64,000 nt of DNA from Microcoleus sp. bin48.metabat.b7b8b9.023 (GCF_013299185.1 NZ_JAAFKG010000047.1:1-64000), one strand, 5' to 3'. Shown: positions 8,479-17,243, counted from the stretch's first letter. The notes: a model not told the origin generated them from the letters alone. Translations and numbers: made by a program.

Positions 8479-9366
8479 ATGAATCAAATTAAACGTGTTG
8501 CCATAGTGGGAGGAACCCACGGAAACGAACTCACAGGAGTATACCTTGTGAAGAAGTTCGATCGCGCGCCAGAGTTAATTGGGCGATCGACTTTTGAAAC
8601 AATTACCATGTTAGCCAATCCCCAAGCCTGCGAAATTGGCAGACGCTACATCGACATCGACCTCAACCGCTGCTTTCGCCAGCAAGATTTAGAAAATCCT
8701 CGCCTCTCCAGCTACGAAGCCCAGCGGGCGAAAGAAATATATCACATTTTTAGCTCAAAAAACACCGATCGACAAAGCTTAATCGTGGATTTGCACAGCA
8801 CCACATCGAACATGGGGCTAACATTTATTCTCGCCAGCCAGCATCCCTTTAACCTGCAACTAGCGGCTTATTTAACCTCTGTCTATCCTCACCTCAAGCT
8901 ACTGGCTTCGCCAAGCAACCATCAAGATAGTCCTTTGTTGCGATCGATTTCTGAGTTAGGCGGTACGCTGGAAGTTGGTGCAGTGCCGCAAGGCGTGTTA
9001 GATGCGTCTTTATTTCAGCAAACCGAGCAAGTTATTGGGACAATATTAGATTGCACAGAAGCCTACAATCTAGGCACAATGCCCGTTGTCAATAATTCCC
9101 TGACTATTTATCAAAGCATTCGGGCGATCGACTATCCGAGAAACAACTCTGGAGAAATTCAGGCAATGATTCATCCTCAGCTACAATCGAGGGATTATGA
9201 AGCCTTGAATCCGGGCGATCCGATGTTTTTGACCTTTGAGGGCGAGTCTGTCTTGTATGAAGGTACATCGACAGTATATCCAATTTTTATTAATGAGGCG
9301 GCTTACTACGAAAAAGGAATTGCCATGTGTTTTACCCAAAAGGAAATAGTTCTTCCTGGTTCGTAG
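8479..9366 (+). CDS. Aspartoacylase (N-acyl-aspartate amidohydrolase)
   Basis: 295 residues from MNQIKRVAIVGGTHGNE, the conserved beginning of the aspartoacylase/succinylglutamate desuccinylase (M14-related) family. Visible zinc ligands are His14 and Glu17 in GGTHGNELTG and the His of VDLHSTT; the catalytic Glu is in GGTLEVGAVPQG. It hydrolyses N-acetyl-aspartate to aspartate and acetate in the family; the substrate here is not known. I chose 8479 rather than an in-frame ATG at 8335 because the added 48 residues are encoded by repeat DNA. The last codons and the TAG stop lie inside the first unit of the hairpin array downstream (CTTCCTGGTTCGTAG), so the present C-terminus is repeat-derived. 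Confidence 0.9.
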   Translation: MNQIKRVAIVGGTHGNELTGVYLVKKFDRAPELIGRSTFETITMLANPQACEIGRRYIDIDLNRCFRQQDLENPRLSSYEAQRAKEIYHIFSSKNTDRQSLIVDLHSTTSNMGLTFILASQHPFNLQLAAYLTSVYPHLKLLASPSNHQDSPLLRSISELGGTLEVGAVPQGVLDASLFQQTEQVIGTILDCTEAYNLGTMPVVNNSLTIYQSIRAIDYPRNNSGEIQAMIHPQLQSRDYEALNPGDPMFLTFEGESVLYEGTSTVYPIFINEAAYYEKGIAMCFTQKEIVLPGS

Positions 9367-9953
9367 TGAGGACTTTAGTCCTTAAAAAAATAGTTCTTCA
9401 TGGTTCGTAGTGAGGACTTTAGTCCTTCTTAAATGGGGACTGAAGTCCTCACTACGAACCTTGCTCTTCCTGGTTCGTAGTGAGGACTTTAGTCCTTCTT
9501 AAATGGGGACTGAAGTCCTCACTACGAACCTTGCTCTTCCTGGTTCGTAGTGAGGACTTTAGTCCTTCTTAAATGCGGACTAAAGTCCTCACTACGAACC
9601 TTGCTCTTCCTGGTTCGTAGTGAGGACTTTAGTCCTTCTTAAATGGGGACTGAAGTCCTCACTACGAACCTTGTTCTTCCTGGTTCGTAGTGAGGACTTT
9701 AGTCCTTCTTAAATGAGGACTGAAGTCCTCACTACGAACCTTGTTCTTCCTGGTTCGTAGTGAGGACTTTAGTCCTTCTTAAATGGGGACTGAAGTCCTC
9801 ACTACGAACCTTGTTCTTCCTGGTTCGTAGTGAGGACTTTAGTCCTTCTTAAATGCGGACTAAAGTCCTCACTACGAACCTTGTTCTTCCTGGTTCGTAG
9901 TGAGGACTTTAGTCCTTCTTAAATGCGGACTAAAGTCCTCACTACGAACCTTG
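9357..9953. repeat. 70-base tandem array of perfect hairpins, eight full units plus one partial
   Basis: Full units begin at 9401, 9471, 9541, 9611, 9681, 9751, 9821 and 9891, exactly 70 bases apart, after a shortened unit at 9357. Each unit is a hairpin: GGTTCGTAGTGAGGACTTTA pairs with its complement after a short loop, then a 10-base linker. Units differ by one or two bases, often in compensating positions. The array fills the whole gap between the aspartoacylase stop and the PAP2 gene. There are no unique spacers, so it is not CRISPR. Related elements lie at 43450-43505 and 62866-63336. Confidence 0.95.
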
Positions 9954-9960
9954 ATTATGG

Positions 9961-10671
9961 TTATTTTTCAGCCATATTTTGATAGTCAGGTGACAAAAAC
10001 TTCTCTTCAGGAACAGGACGAGAATCATGAAACTGCTTCCATACTTTTAAACTAAGAATGCAAGCAAGCAGCCACACAAAACCCGCAATATAACCAGCAA
10101 TAACATCCGTAGGCCAGTGAACTCCGAGATAAAGCCGGCTCAAACCAATGCCAGCAATTAATACAACTGTCAAGCCGTAAATCAACCAGCGCTGTCTGGG
10201 AAAGCGCGCAGCCAAAAAATATCCTAGCAAACCGTAAACAACCATTGAAATCATTGCGTGTCCGCTAGGAAAACTGTAAAACTTTACCTCAACTGCACGC
10301 TCCCAAAGTTGAGGTCGATCGCGCGCAAAGAGTTGTTTTAAAAGCATATTTAAACCAACAGCCCCAGCGCCCGTAATTGCGATCGTTATGGCTTCCGATC
10401 GATGTTTTCGCACCCACAACATGATACCCAAACTCACGCTCAGCATCAGCAGCAAATTTGGTTCCCCCAAAGCTGTCAAGGCGAGCATGATGCGATCGCG
10501 CACCGGATCGTGCAGGCTCCTGAGATATAGTAAAATTGATTTATCGAAAGCGTCTGTTTCCGAGTCCAAAACCTCATGGGCAATGGTGGCAAATGCCCAC
10601 ATCGCCAAACCAGCAACAGCCAGCCCACCAAGCCGAATTATCGAAATTAGCGATCGAATTTTAGAGAGCAT
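9961..10671 (-). CDS. PAP2-superfamily membrane phosphatase
   Basis: 236 residues with about six hydrophobic segments and all three PAP2 signature motifs: KQLFARDRP (motif 1), PSGHAMIS (motif 2, catalytic His) and SRLYLGVHWPTD (motif 3). Members dephosphorylate lipid phosphates such as phosphatidate or undecaprenyl pyrophosphate at the membrane face; which substrate applies cannot be read from sequence. It is divergent from the M23 peptidase gene across about 160 bases, and both could act on envelope metabolism. Confidence 0.9.
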   Translation of the reverse strand: MLSKIRSLISIIRLGGLAVAGLAMWAFATIAHEVLDSETDAFDKSILLYLRSLHDPVRDRIMLALTALGEPNLLLMLSVSLGIMLWVRKHRSEAITIAITGAGAVGLNMLLKQLFARDRPQLWERAVEVKFYSFPSGHAMISMVVYGLLGYFLAARFPRQRWLIYGLTVVLIAGIGLSRLYLGVHWPTDVIAGYIAGFVWLLACILSLKVWKQFHDSRPVPEEKFLSPDYQNMAEK

Positions 10672-10830
10672 TTTTTAAGTAATTAACAATTAATTATCAA
10701 AAACAGACAATAATACAACAAATCTAGGAAACGAAAATGCCCGATCGCTCGTCGAGATTCCTGAGCAAGTATATTTTGAATGATTAATAGATTTTTCACT
10801 ACCCACCTCAGCTTTACATCCCACCGGCGA

Positions 10831-11910
10831 ATGATTTTACTATCAAAAAAACAGATTTCTACAATTTTGTTGACCGTGGGGTTGACAAGTATTTCTAGTT
10901 GTGGTAATAACACCGGAGTTAATGCGCCGATCGCCCAAGCCAACTCGATCGCCCAACGCCTCGTCTCCTCAGCAGTCGCCCAACAGCCCAACAACCCCAA
11001 ATTCGGTCAGCCGATCGCCTGTACCCTAGGAAAAGACTGTTTTGTGATGCACTATTTCGATCGCGATCCAAGCCCTGCCGCCGTTGAATTCGGCTGCGGG
11101 CGACAAACCTACGACGGGCACGACGGCATAGACTTCGCCATTCCCGACGCTAAAGCAATGGCTAAAGGAGTCCCCGTTGTCGCCTCCGCTGCGGGGAAAG
11201 TTTTGCGAGTGCGAGATGGTGTAGTCGATCGACGCTTGCAAAACCAGACAGACAAAACCAACGTCGCAGGTACAGAATGCGGCAACGGCATGGTAATCGA
11301 TCACGGCGCAGGCTGGGAAGCCCAATATTGCCATCTCCGCCAAAACAGCCTTGTTGTGAAACCGGGAATGCAAGTACAAAAAGGCACTGTTTTGGGTATG
11401 GTAGGAAACTCTGGCTTGGCATCTTTCCCCCACGTACATATCACTTTTCGGTACCAAGGTAAGCCCGTAGATCCGTTTGTCGGCCCAGACGCGAAGTTAG
11501 GCTGCAACACCGCCCGCAATCCAATTTGGGACAAGCCGATCGACTATGTTCCCACCGGTTTAATTCGCGCCGGTTTTGCCCCCAAGCCGCCGGATGAGAA
11601 CACTGTCTGGGCGGGACAATTTTCTGAGACTAAATTACCTGTAAACAGCCCGGTTTTATTGTTTTGGGTGCAGAGTTACGGAGTCCTTAAGGGCGATCGC
11701 GAACAATACAAAATCTTTGCACCCGATGGCAAAACTATCGTCAATACCAGCAAGGAAATTCCAGCCCCCAACCGCACTTGGTTGGGTTATGTCGGCAAAA
11801 AAAACAGCACAAATTCTCCCCTCATTCCCGGAGTGTGGCGCGCCGAATATCGGTTGACGCGGGGCGATCGGGTTCTGGAAGAAGTTAAGCGAGAAGTTGA
11901 ATTGCGTTAG
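10831..11910 (+). CDS. M23-family metallopeptidase, predicted lipoprotein
   Basis: 359 residues from MILLSKKQISTILLTVG. The N-terminal hydrophobic stretch ends in ISSC, which fits a lipobox, so the product is probably a lipid-anchored envelope protein. The M23 (LytM) zinc site is present: His97-x3-Asp101 in HDGIDF and His201-x-His203 in PHVHITF. Such enzymes cut peptidoglycan cross-bridges, usually glycyl or D-Ala-meso-DAP bonds. The C-terminal 120 residues form a separate beta-rich region of unknown role. An ATG 17 codons earlier (10780) would spoil the signal peptide, so I prefer 10831. Confidence 0.88.
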   Translation: MILLSKKQISTILLTVGLTSISSCGNNTGVNAPIAQANSIAQRLVSSAVAQQPNNPKFGQPIACTLGKDCFVMHYFDRDPSPAAVEFGCGRQTYDGHDGIDFAIPDAKAMAKGVPVVASAAGKVLRVRDGVVDRRLQNQTDKTNVAGTECGNGMVIDHGAGWEAQYCHLRQNSLVVKPGMQVQKGTVLGMVGNSGLASFPHVHITFRYQGKPVDPFVGPDAKLGCNTARNPIWDKPIDYVPTGLIRAGFAPKPPDENTVWAGQFSETKLPVNSPVLLFWVQSYGVLKGDREQYKIFAPDGKTIVNTSKEIPAPNRTWLGYVGKKNSTNSPLIPGVWRAEYRLTRGDRVLEEVKREVELR

Positions 11911-12057
11911 TTAGTTAACTGTTGACAGTTGACAGTTGTTAGTTGGTAGGGGCGGTGCCCCCGTGCTCGCCCTGACAGTTGGCAATATTTAATCCCTATC
12001 TCCGTGTCAAAATCACTCTCTTGTGCTTCCTTTACATCCGTTATAACGGTTCTCAAG

Positions 12058-12142
12058 CGTGGTGAGGTATGCGTGCGATGCCTATGCCCTATGCCCCATG
12101 CCCTATGCGTACCTCATGTTAGTGAGAAAGGCTATACATCCC
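12058..12142. repeat. Short imperfect inverted-repeat element, left of the Uma2 gene
   Basis: Contains GAGGTATGC, a run of CTATGCCC steps, then GTACCTCAT and a GAGAAAGGCTATAC end. A matching element lies on the other side of the Uma2 gene at 12772-12858 (ATAGCCTTTCTC, GAGGTATGCCC, GTACCTCAT, AAGGCTATG). The region 11911-12183 also has CAGTTGA heptamers and a copy of the GTTGCCGAACTTCC repeat (about 12132-12178). Confidence 0.7.
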
Positions 12143-12183
12143 GTACATTGCTTGTTGCCGAACTTCCTTCTTCCTACCGAAGA

Positions 12184-12747
12184 TTATTTCAGCAGCCAGC
12201 CAAACAGTTCTCCGACACTCAACCGCAGTTCGCTAGCGAAGGACGGCACAGGTAGCAGCATTTCTGGTCGATCAAATACTGCTGTCTGTTGCTGGGGAAG
12301 ATAAACAAAAACACATTGTTCGTCAGGATCGATCATCCAGCCCATTTGAGTTTCATGATTTAAGCAATGCAGAATATTTTTAGTAACTTTAGTCTGACTT
12401 TGGTCTGGCGACAAAATCTCAATTGTCCAATCAGGAGCTAGGGGAAAAGCATTAGCAATTTCGCCATTATCATCGGCGGGAATTCTGTTCCAGACAAATA
12501 CTGAAACATCAGGCACTGTTGACCTGCCACCAAAGGTACACCGGAGTTCTGGAAATGCCCGTGCAACTTTTTTGGGTTTCAATATAGCGTTAATAAAAAT
12601 AATTAGTTCACATTGAGTTGCACTGTGTTTTCCCTGTGGCATTGGCTTCTGAATAATTTGATTGTCAATGTATTCGCTGGCAGGTTTAGTTTCTGGGAGT
12701 TGGAGAAACTCTTCTATAGTTAAGGATTTTAATCTTGTTTGTACCAT
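12184..12747 (-). CDS. Uma2-family (DUF820) putative restriction-type endonuclease
   Basis: 187 residues from MVQTRLKSLTIEEFLQLPE, the usual start of cyanobacterial Uma2 proteins. The PD-(D/E)xK-like core is visible: PDVSVFVW, then PDWTIEILSPDQSQTKVTKN (with the E-I-L-S-P-x-Q and following Lys) and a GWMIDPDEQCVFVY strand. These genes are numerous in filamentous cyanobacteria and are thought to be nucleases; their biological role is unproven. An in-frame ATG 21 codons earlier lies in the flanking repeat and was rejected. Two copies of one short repeat flank the gene, hinting at past mobility. Confidence 0.85.
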   Translation of the reverse strand: MVQTRLKSLTIEEFLQLPETKPASEYIDNQIIQKPMPQGKHSATQCELIIFINAILKPKKVARAFPELRCTFGGRSTVPDVSVFVWNRIPADDNGEIANAFPLAPDWTIEILSPDQSQTKVTKNILHCLNHETQMGWMIDPDEQCVFVYLPQQQTAVFDRPEMLLPVPSFASELRLSVGELFGWLLK

Positions 12748-12771
12748 TTTAAGTTTACTTATAATTAGGTA

Positions 12772-12858
12772 TAGCCTTTCTCGAAAAAGCGAGGTATGCC
12801 CTATGCCCACGGAGGCCTATGCCCATCAGTACCTCATCTTTCTGAACAAGGCTATGAG
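12772..12858. repeat. Short imperfect inverted-repeat element, right of the Uma2 gene
   Basis: Ends ATAGCCTTTCT and AAGGCTAT are inverted, with inner arms GAGGTATGCCC and GTACCTCAT. It resembles the element at 12058-12142; the pair brackets the Uma2 gene. Confidence 0.7.
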
Positions 12859-12875
12859 TATTTTAGCAGTTTACT

Positions 12876-13109
12876 CTAAGGTAAATTTTCCCAAGCTTGA
12901 GCCACAATCTCACTCAGCCAACGCCTTTGAGTCAAATCGAGCAGATTGTCGTCCGCCAGTACCTCAGCCTTTAACTCATCCAAAGACTGCGATCGCGATC
13001 GGGCAATCTGAACCACACCCACGATCGCAGATGCCACCAATTCTTCATTCAGCGGCTGCTGTCGCAAAGCAATCATTTCTTGAGGATTCGTAGGAATGGG
13101 ATAATTCAT
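12876..13109 (-). CDS. Conserved-looking small protein, unknown function
   Basis: 77 residues from MNYPIPTNPQEMIALRQQPL. Predicted mostly helical, acidic, soluble, no signal peptide or cysteines. Codon use is like that of its neighbours, and the start has a clear N-terminal pattern seen in small cyanobacterial proteins, but I do not recognise the family. An upstream in-frame ATG (13163) is possible but adds a hydrophobic stretch of doubtful coding quality. The gene is divergent from the cyclase-like gene at 13290. Confidence 0.6.
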   Translation of the reverse strand: MNYPIPTNPQEMIALRQQPLNEELVASAIVGVVQIARSRSQSLDELKAEVLADDNLLDLTQRRWLSEIVAQAWENLP

Positions 13110-13289
13110 GATATTGCATACCCAAGGGAATAGATATTCAGCCACTGCGGGGTTTCCAGGCAATTAGCTAAAAATCTGAGAACAATGTAAACTTATTTAA
13201 AACTAAATAAGTATTTGGGAGTATAGCCTACTTTGCTCCCTTGTCAACTCCCCCATCTTTATGAATTTATTGAGAATTGAGACATTAAA

Positions 13290-15476
13290 ATGCAAGAAAT
13301 TCTTTATTTAGAAGTCCCCACACCGGATACAGCAGCCGTCTGCACTTGGTTGCAACAGGAATTCGATCCCGGAATCGGAGAAAAAATTATTACTCCTGAC
13401 GGTTTTCGCCTGCTTTCCAACGTCACAACAGCCGAATTGGTCAAATCTGGAGCTCAAAATGCTAATCTAAAACCGACATTCACTGGTAGCAATTCCGAAA
13501 ACCGCAATTCGCGATCGACAGAACTTTCGACCTTTGTCTGGTCAGTCCAGCGTACAACCTATCTAAAAGTCTTTCGTCTAGAAGACGCGCCCGCTGGAGA
13601 AAGAAAGTTCCTAGAAGCTCTGAATCTGGCTGTAAGAAACAAGTTTCCAGAGCGATACCCCCAACCCCCTGTCATAGACCTCTCCAAACAGTCAATTTTT
13701 GAAGCTCTTGCCCCCTATTACCCCCTCACCGTCAAATACTTCCAAAAAATGCCCAAAGGCGACTACGACCTACAGCGCGTCTACTGGTGGGAGCAGCGCT
13801 GGCGTGAAGGTACTCGCAATCCTCAAGCGCCAAAGCAAGTAGTGTTTTTGAAGGAAGAAGGTTCGGCAACGAGCACTGTACAAGATGTAGCGGATGTAAC
13901 GGATGTTAAGAAGAATGTAAAAAGTACAGTTGCGGTGTCCGATTCTAGGGATACTGTTTACGACTTGATTTATATTGGCGGGGCTTTGGGGGTAATTCAC
14001 GCCGCAGTCATGGCGAGATTGGGCTACCGAGTGCTGCTGCTGGAAAGAATGCCTTTCGGGCGGATGAATCGCGAGTGGAATATTTCGCGGGATGAAATTC
14101 AAAGCTTAATTGATTTGGGTTTGTTTACGGCTGCGGAAATCGAAACTTTGATTGCGCGAGAATACAAAGATGGCTATAACAAGTTTTTTGATGCTAACAA
14201 TCCGCCCGTTGCTCAAGCCCCAGTCCTGCACACGCCGAAGGTGCTGAATATAGCTTTAGATGGCGAGAAATTGCTGTATTTGGCGGGAGTTAAGCTAACA
14301 GAAGCTGGTGGGGAAATTTGGGACGAAACTGAGTTTGTTAGAGCCGATGTTGAAGCGAAAAAAGTAGTGGTTCAGGCCACCCACTTGCCGACAAAAGCCG
14401 ATCGCACAACCTCCGCCAGACTGCTCGTGGATGCCATGGGTTCAGCTTCTCCCATCGCTTGGCAATTGAACGGAGGGCGGGCGTTTGACAGCGTTTGCCC
14501 CACCGTCGGAGCTGTCATTGACGGAGGATTTGAGCCGGGAGTTTGGGATTCCGACTATGGGGATGTTCTCTACAGTCACGGCGATATCTCCCGGGGACGC
14601 CAACTCATTTGGGAACTGTTTCCCGCTGCTGGTGGAGAACTCACCGTTTATCTTTTTCACTACCACCAAGTACATCCCGAAAATCCCGGTTCTTTGCTAG
14701 AACTGTACGAGGACTTTTTCACTATTTTGCCGGAGTACCGCCGCTGCGATATCGACAAATTGGTGTGGAAAAAGCCGACTTTTGGTTATATTCCGGGGCA
14801 TTTTAGCAGCAACAGCAGCGATCGCGCCGTGGCAGTCGATCGCCTAATTGCGATCGGCGATGCAGCATCTTTGCAATCTCCATTAGTATTCACCGGTTTC
14901 GGCTCCCTCGTCCGCAATCTTTTCCGCTTAACTGACTTGTTGGATACAGCATTAAAACACGATTTATTAAGTGCCAATCACTTAAACCAAATCCGCGCTT
15001 ACCAGAGCAACGTGTCAGTAACTTGGCTGTTTTCTAAAGGGATGATGGTTCCCACCGGCCGCAGTTTGCCACCCCAGAGAATTAATTCAATTCTCAATAC
15101 CTTCTTCGGTATTTTGGCAGGACAAGAACTCACCGTAGCCGAAACTTTTATCAAAGATAGAGTCGATTGGCTAACTTTCAATCGATTGGCGATTGAAGCA
15201 GCCGGAAAAAATCCTTCTCTCCTGCTGTGGATTTTAGATTTTGTCACCTTGCGCGATGTTTGGCGCTGGTTGGGGAGTTACTTGACTTTTACTCTGTTGG
15301 CTTTAGCTAGTTGGTTGTTCGGATGGCTGCCCAGTTTCGCCCGCAAGGTACAGCCTTGGTTGGAACCCAGGTATCCGGGTGTTTGGTTGTGGCTGTTGGC
15401 TACCAGCTATGCTCTCACCTACGGTATGGGAAAGGGAAAAAAAGAGTTTTCAGTTGATAATTGTCGTCAGACTTAG
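13290..15476 (+). CDS. CruA/CruP-type lycopene cyclase family flavoprotein
   Basis: 728 residues. After a roughly 220-residue N-terminal region comes an FAD-binding Rossmann start (DLIYIGGALGVIHAA, near 224-238), then RMNREWNISRDE, a CruA/CruP hallmark. LLVDAMGSASPIAWQL and the FAD-contacting IAIGDAASLQSPLVFTGFG follow. The C-terminus has one or two hydrophobic segments (LTFTLLALASWLFGWLP). CruA-type enzymes cyclise lycopene in carotenoid synthesis; CruP paralogues have a less clear protective role. I cannot separate the two by eye. Residues about 188-207 (EEGSATSTV...DVTD) are encoded by a dispersed repeat inserted in frame just before the Rossmann fold, in a region that looks like a linker. 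Confidence 0.8.
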   Translation: MQEILYLEVPTPDTAAVCTWLQQEFDPGIGEKIITPDGFRLLSNVTTAELVKSGAQNANLKPTFTGSNSENRNSRSTELSTFVWSVQRTTYLKVFRLEDAPAGERKFLEALNLAVRNKFPERYPQPPVIDLSKQSIFEALAPYYPLTVKYFQKMPKGDYDLQRVYWWEQRWREGTRNPQAPKQVVFLKEEGSATSTVQDVADVTDVKKNVKSTVAVSDSRDTVYDLIYIGGALGVIHAAVMARLGYRVLLLERMPFGRMNREWNISRDEIQSLIDLGLFTAAEIETLIAREYKDGYNKFFDANNPPVAQAPVLHTPKVLNIALDGEKLLYLAGVKLTEAGGEIWDETEFVRADVEAKKVVVQATHLPTKADRTTSARLLVDAMGSASPIAWQLNGGRAFDSVCPTVGAVIDGGFEPGVWDSDYGDVLYSHGDISRGRQLIWELFPAAGGELTVYLFHYHQVHPENPGSLLELYEDFFTILPEYRRCDIDKLVWKKPTFGYIPGHFSSNSSDRAVAVDRLIAIGDAASLQSPLVFTGFGSLVRNLFRLTDLLDTALKHDLLSANHLNQIRAYQSNVSVTWLFSKGMMVPTGRSLPPQRINSILNTFFGILAGQELTVAETFIKDRVDWLTFNRLAIEAAGKNPSLLLWILDFVTLRDVWRWLGSYLTFTLLALASWLFGWLPSFARKVQPWLEPRYPGVWLWLLATSYALTYGMGKGKKEFSVDNCRQT
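13851..13915 (+). repeat. In-frame copy of a dispersed repeat inside the cyclase-like gene
   Basis: The sequence AAGGAAGAAGGTTCGGCAAC, followed by GAGCACTGTACAAGATGTAG and then CGGATGTAACGGATG, matches the ABC ATPase copy at 55164-55220 with only a few differences. Non-coding relatives lie at 12132-12178, 18076-18121, 35143-35285, 48962-49021 and 54288-54345. Its frame here adds EEGSATSTVQDVADVTD to the protein. Confidence 0.9.
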
Positions 15477-15740
15477 GTATGTAGTTGGGCTTCAGCGCTC
15501 TTTATAAATATTAGGAAAGAGGGCTAAAGCCCAACAACGTACCAATTACCAACTTGCATTTGCTATCGAAAACTTGGCAATTCAATTTCAGCCGAATGCA
15601 GTTTTATTGTCGTCAGACAATTTAGGTACGTAGTTGCGCTTCAGCGCTCTTTTGGGATATCGGAAAGAGGGCTAAAGCCCAACAACGTACCAATTACCAA
15701 CTTGCGTTTGCTATCGAAAACTCGGCAATTCAATTTCAGC
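15466..15740. repeat. Duplicated block of about 140 bases, including the end of a neighbouring gene
   Basis: Two direct copies: about 15466-15600 and 15610-15740. Each has GTCGTCAGAC, then a hairpin (GTAGTTG.GCTTCAGCGCTC pairing with GAGGGCTAAAGCCCAAC), then ACCAATTACCAACTTGC and TATCGAAAACT.GGCAATTC. In the second copy the last part is the 3' coding end of the coiled-coil gene on the minus strand. A related hairpin lies at 48140-48232. Confidence 0.88.
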
Positions 15741-17048
15741 TAGCGATCGACGTTTTTTAGAAGAGCGCAACGGATTGGAAATCAAAGTCAGCCACTCGGG
15801 TTGTCCGGGTGCTGTAGGTTTCACCGCACTCGATCGCACTTCCTGAAGCCCAAAAGTTTCAACTGAATTCAAAATTTTAACCGCCTTGGCCAATTCTTGG
15901 CTGCCTAAGGTAGGCGCAGCAGTTTCTGGTTCTGGTTCAGGCTCAGCCGCCGGCAGTTGAGGTTCCGCAACCCCAAGGGGCGAGTTTGTTTCTGGCTCAA
16001 ACGGCTGGTAGGTTTCGGTCTTCTGTAATAGAATGCCGGATGCTTGGGCTAATTTGTTAAGTTCCGTATTGGCGATCGACTCAGGATCGATCGCATATTC
16101 AGCAAACGCTGCCTCTACATACTCTTCGGGATCTGACCAAGCTTGGACAGGGGAAGCGTTGAAGGCTGGCGGTAGCGGACTCTGAGAGCTTCTTACCGCC
16201 GCTAGCAAGGATTCTAATTGCTTGTGGGCGCTATCCTCCGCATCATGAGGTGGCTCAATAATTGGAGATTTCTGTGGCCTTTCCAGACTTTTTTCCAAAG
16301 CAGCTTTAAATTGCAGAGTGTGGCGCTGCTGGCGGTGCAAGCGCGATCGCAATTCCCTGCAAACATTTTCGGTAGCTACTAGCTGGTGAAACTGTTCGTT
16401 GTAGCGCTGCACAGTAGCCGCACATTCTCGCTCAACAACCGCTAGCCTGGTTTGGCTGATTGCTAACTGACTGCTTAAACTCTCCACTAAAATTTCTTGA
16501 CCTTGCAGAGTTTGATGAGAAACTTCCACTTTCCCAAACAGTCGCGTCAATTGTTCTTGAGTGTTTTCTAGCTCAGCAGTCCGCTGTTCTAGTAAAATTT
16601 CGCGCTCCTGCAAGTTTTTATGGGACTCTTCGAGAGCTGTTTCTAGCTGAGCGATGCGCTGCAAAAGGTCGCGGTTGCATTCGTGCAGCGCTTGCATGAG
16701 GGTGACTGGGGTCGATCCTTTACTCTTAGCCTGTTCGGCATTGCCAAGCAGATTTTTGAGATTGTCTGAAATCACGGGCGCTCCCACCTCTGGCGGCTGT
16801 GTATGAGATGGCAAATTGTTCGGGGAGGGTGTTGTGGGAATTGCATCTACGCTGATCGCGTTGGGAAAATCTAGTGTTTGCCAGTCTTCTTCTGGCTGTT
16901 GGGGCACCGTTGCGGGAGTATCTGTCGGACGGGGGGCGATCGGCTCAAAACCCCCAGCAGCAGCAAAATTTGACTGCAATCGTTCGTTCTCGGATCGAAC
17001 AGCAGGGTGGAGTTGGTGCTGACTGGCTCGAAGATCAGCTTCTGACAT
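15711..17048 (-). CDS. Coiled-coil protein of unknown function
   Basis: 445 residues. The first 115 are Pro/Thr-rich and probably unstructured. Residues about 120-270 form a long coiled coil (heptads such as LLQRIAQLETALEESHKNLQ and LEQRTAELENTQEQLTRLF). The last 170 are again low in predicted structure, with a run of Pro/Glu, and end in IELPSFR. No signal peptide or transmembrane segment. I do not recognise the family; cyanobacterial coiled-coil proteins of this shape are often scaffold or polarity factors, but nothing here proves that. The 3' end is duplicated downstream. Confidence 0.7.
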   Translation of the reverse strand: MSEADLRASQHQLHPAVRSENERLQSNFAAAGGFEPIAPRPTDTPATVPQQPEEDWQTLDFPNAISVDAIPTTPSPNNLPSHTQPPEVGAPVISDNLKNLLGNAEQAKSKGSTPVTLMQALHECNRDLLQRIAQLETALEESHKNLQEREILLEQRTAELENTQEQLTRLFGKVEVSHQTLQGQEILVESLSSQLAISQTRLAVVERECAATVQRYNEQFHQLVATENVCRELRSRLHRQQRHTLQFKAALEKSLERPQKSPIIEPPHDAEDSAHKQLESLLAAVRSSQSPLPPAFNASPVQAWSDPEEYVEAAFAEYAIDPESIANTELNKLAQASGILLQKTETYQPFEPETNSPLGVAEPQLPAAEPEPEPETAAPTLGSQELAKAVKILNSVETFGLQEVRSSAVKPTAPGQPEWLTLISNPLRSSKKRRSLAEIELPSFR

Positions 17049-17116
17049 GGCTTTCTATCCCAATAGTCACAGGGTCTCAAATACAGTCTATCCTTATAGA
17101 TTCTCCAAAAGGAAGT

Positions 17117-17181
17117 CCCTGGTTATTGGTTATTGGTCATTGGTTATTGGTCATTGGGCATTGGGCATTGGGCATTGGTCA
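17117..17181. repeat. Heptanucleotide repeat (TTATTGG / TCATTGG)n
   Basis: About eight tandem seven-base units alternating TTATTGG, TCATTGG and GCATTGG. Same family as the CCAATGA runs at 43695-43753 and the GCCCCAT runs near 54600-54750. It fills most of the 196-base gap between the coiled-coil gene and the ferredoxin-like gene. Confidence 0.88.
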
Positions 17182-17243
17182 CAAGCAAAATTCTCCGATT
17201 GGGGACTCGGACATTCGGGCATTCCGAGATTTCCTGCGATCGG

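Noticed and set aside
9357-9953. Possible CRISPR array
   Set aside because: The whole 70-base unit is repeated, including the linker, so there are no unique spacers; each unit is a long palindrome, and no cas genes are present.
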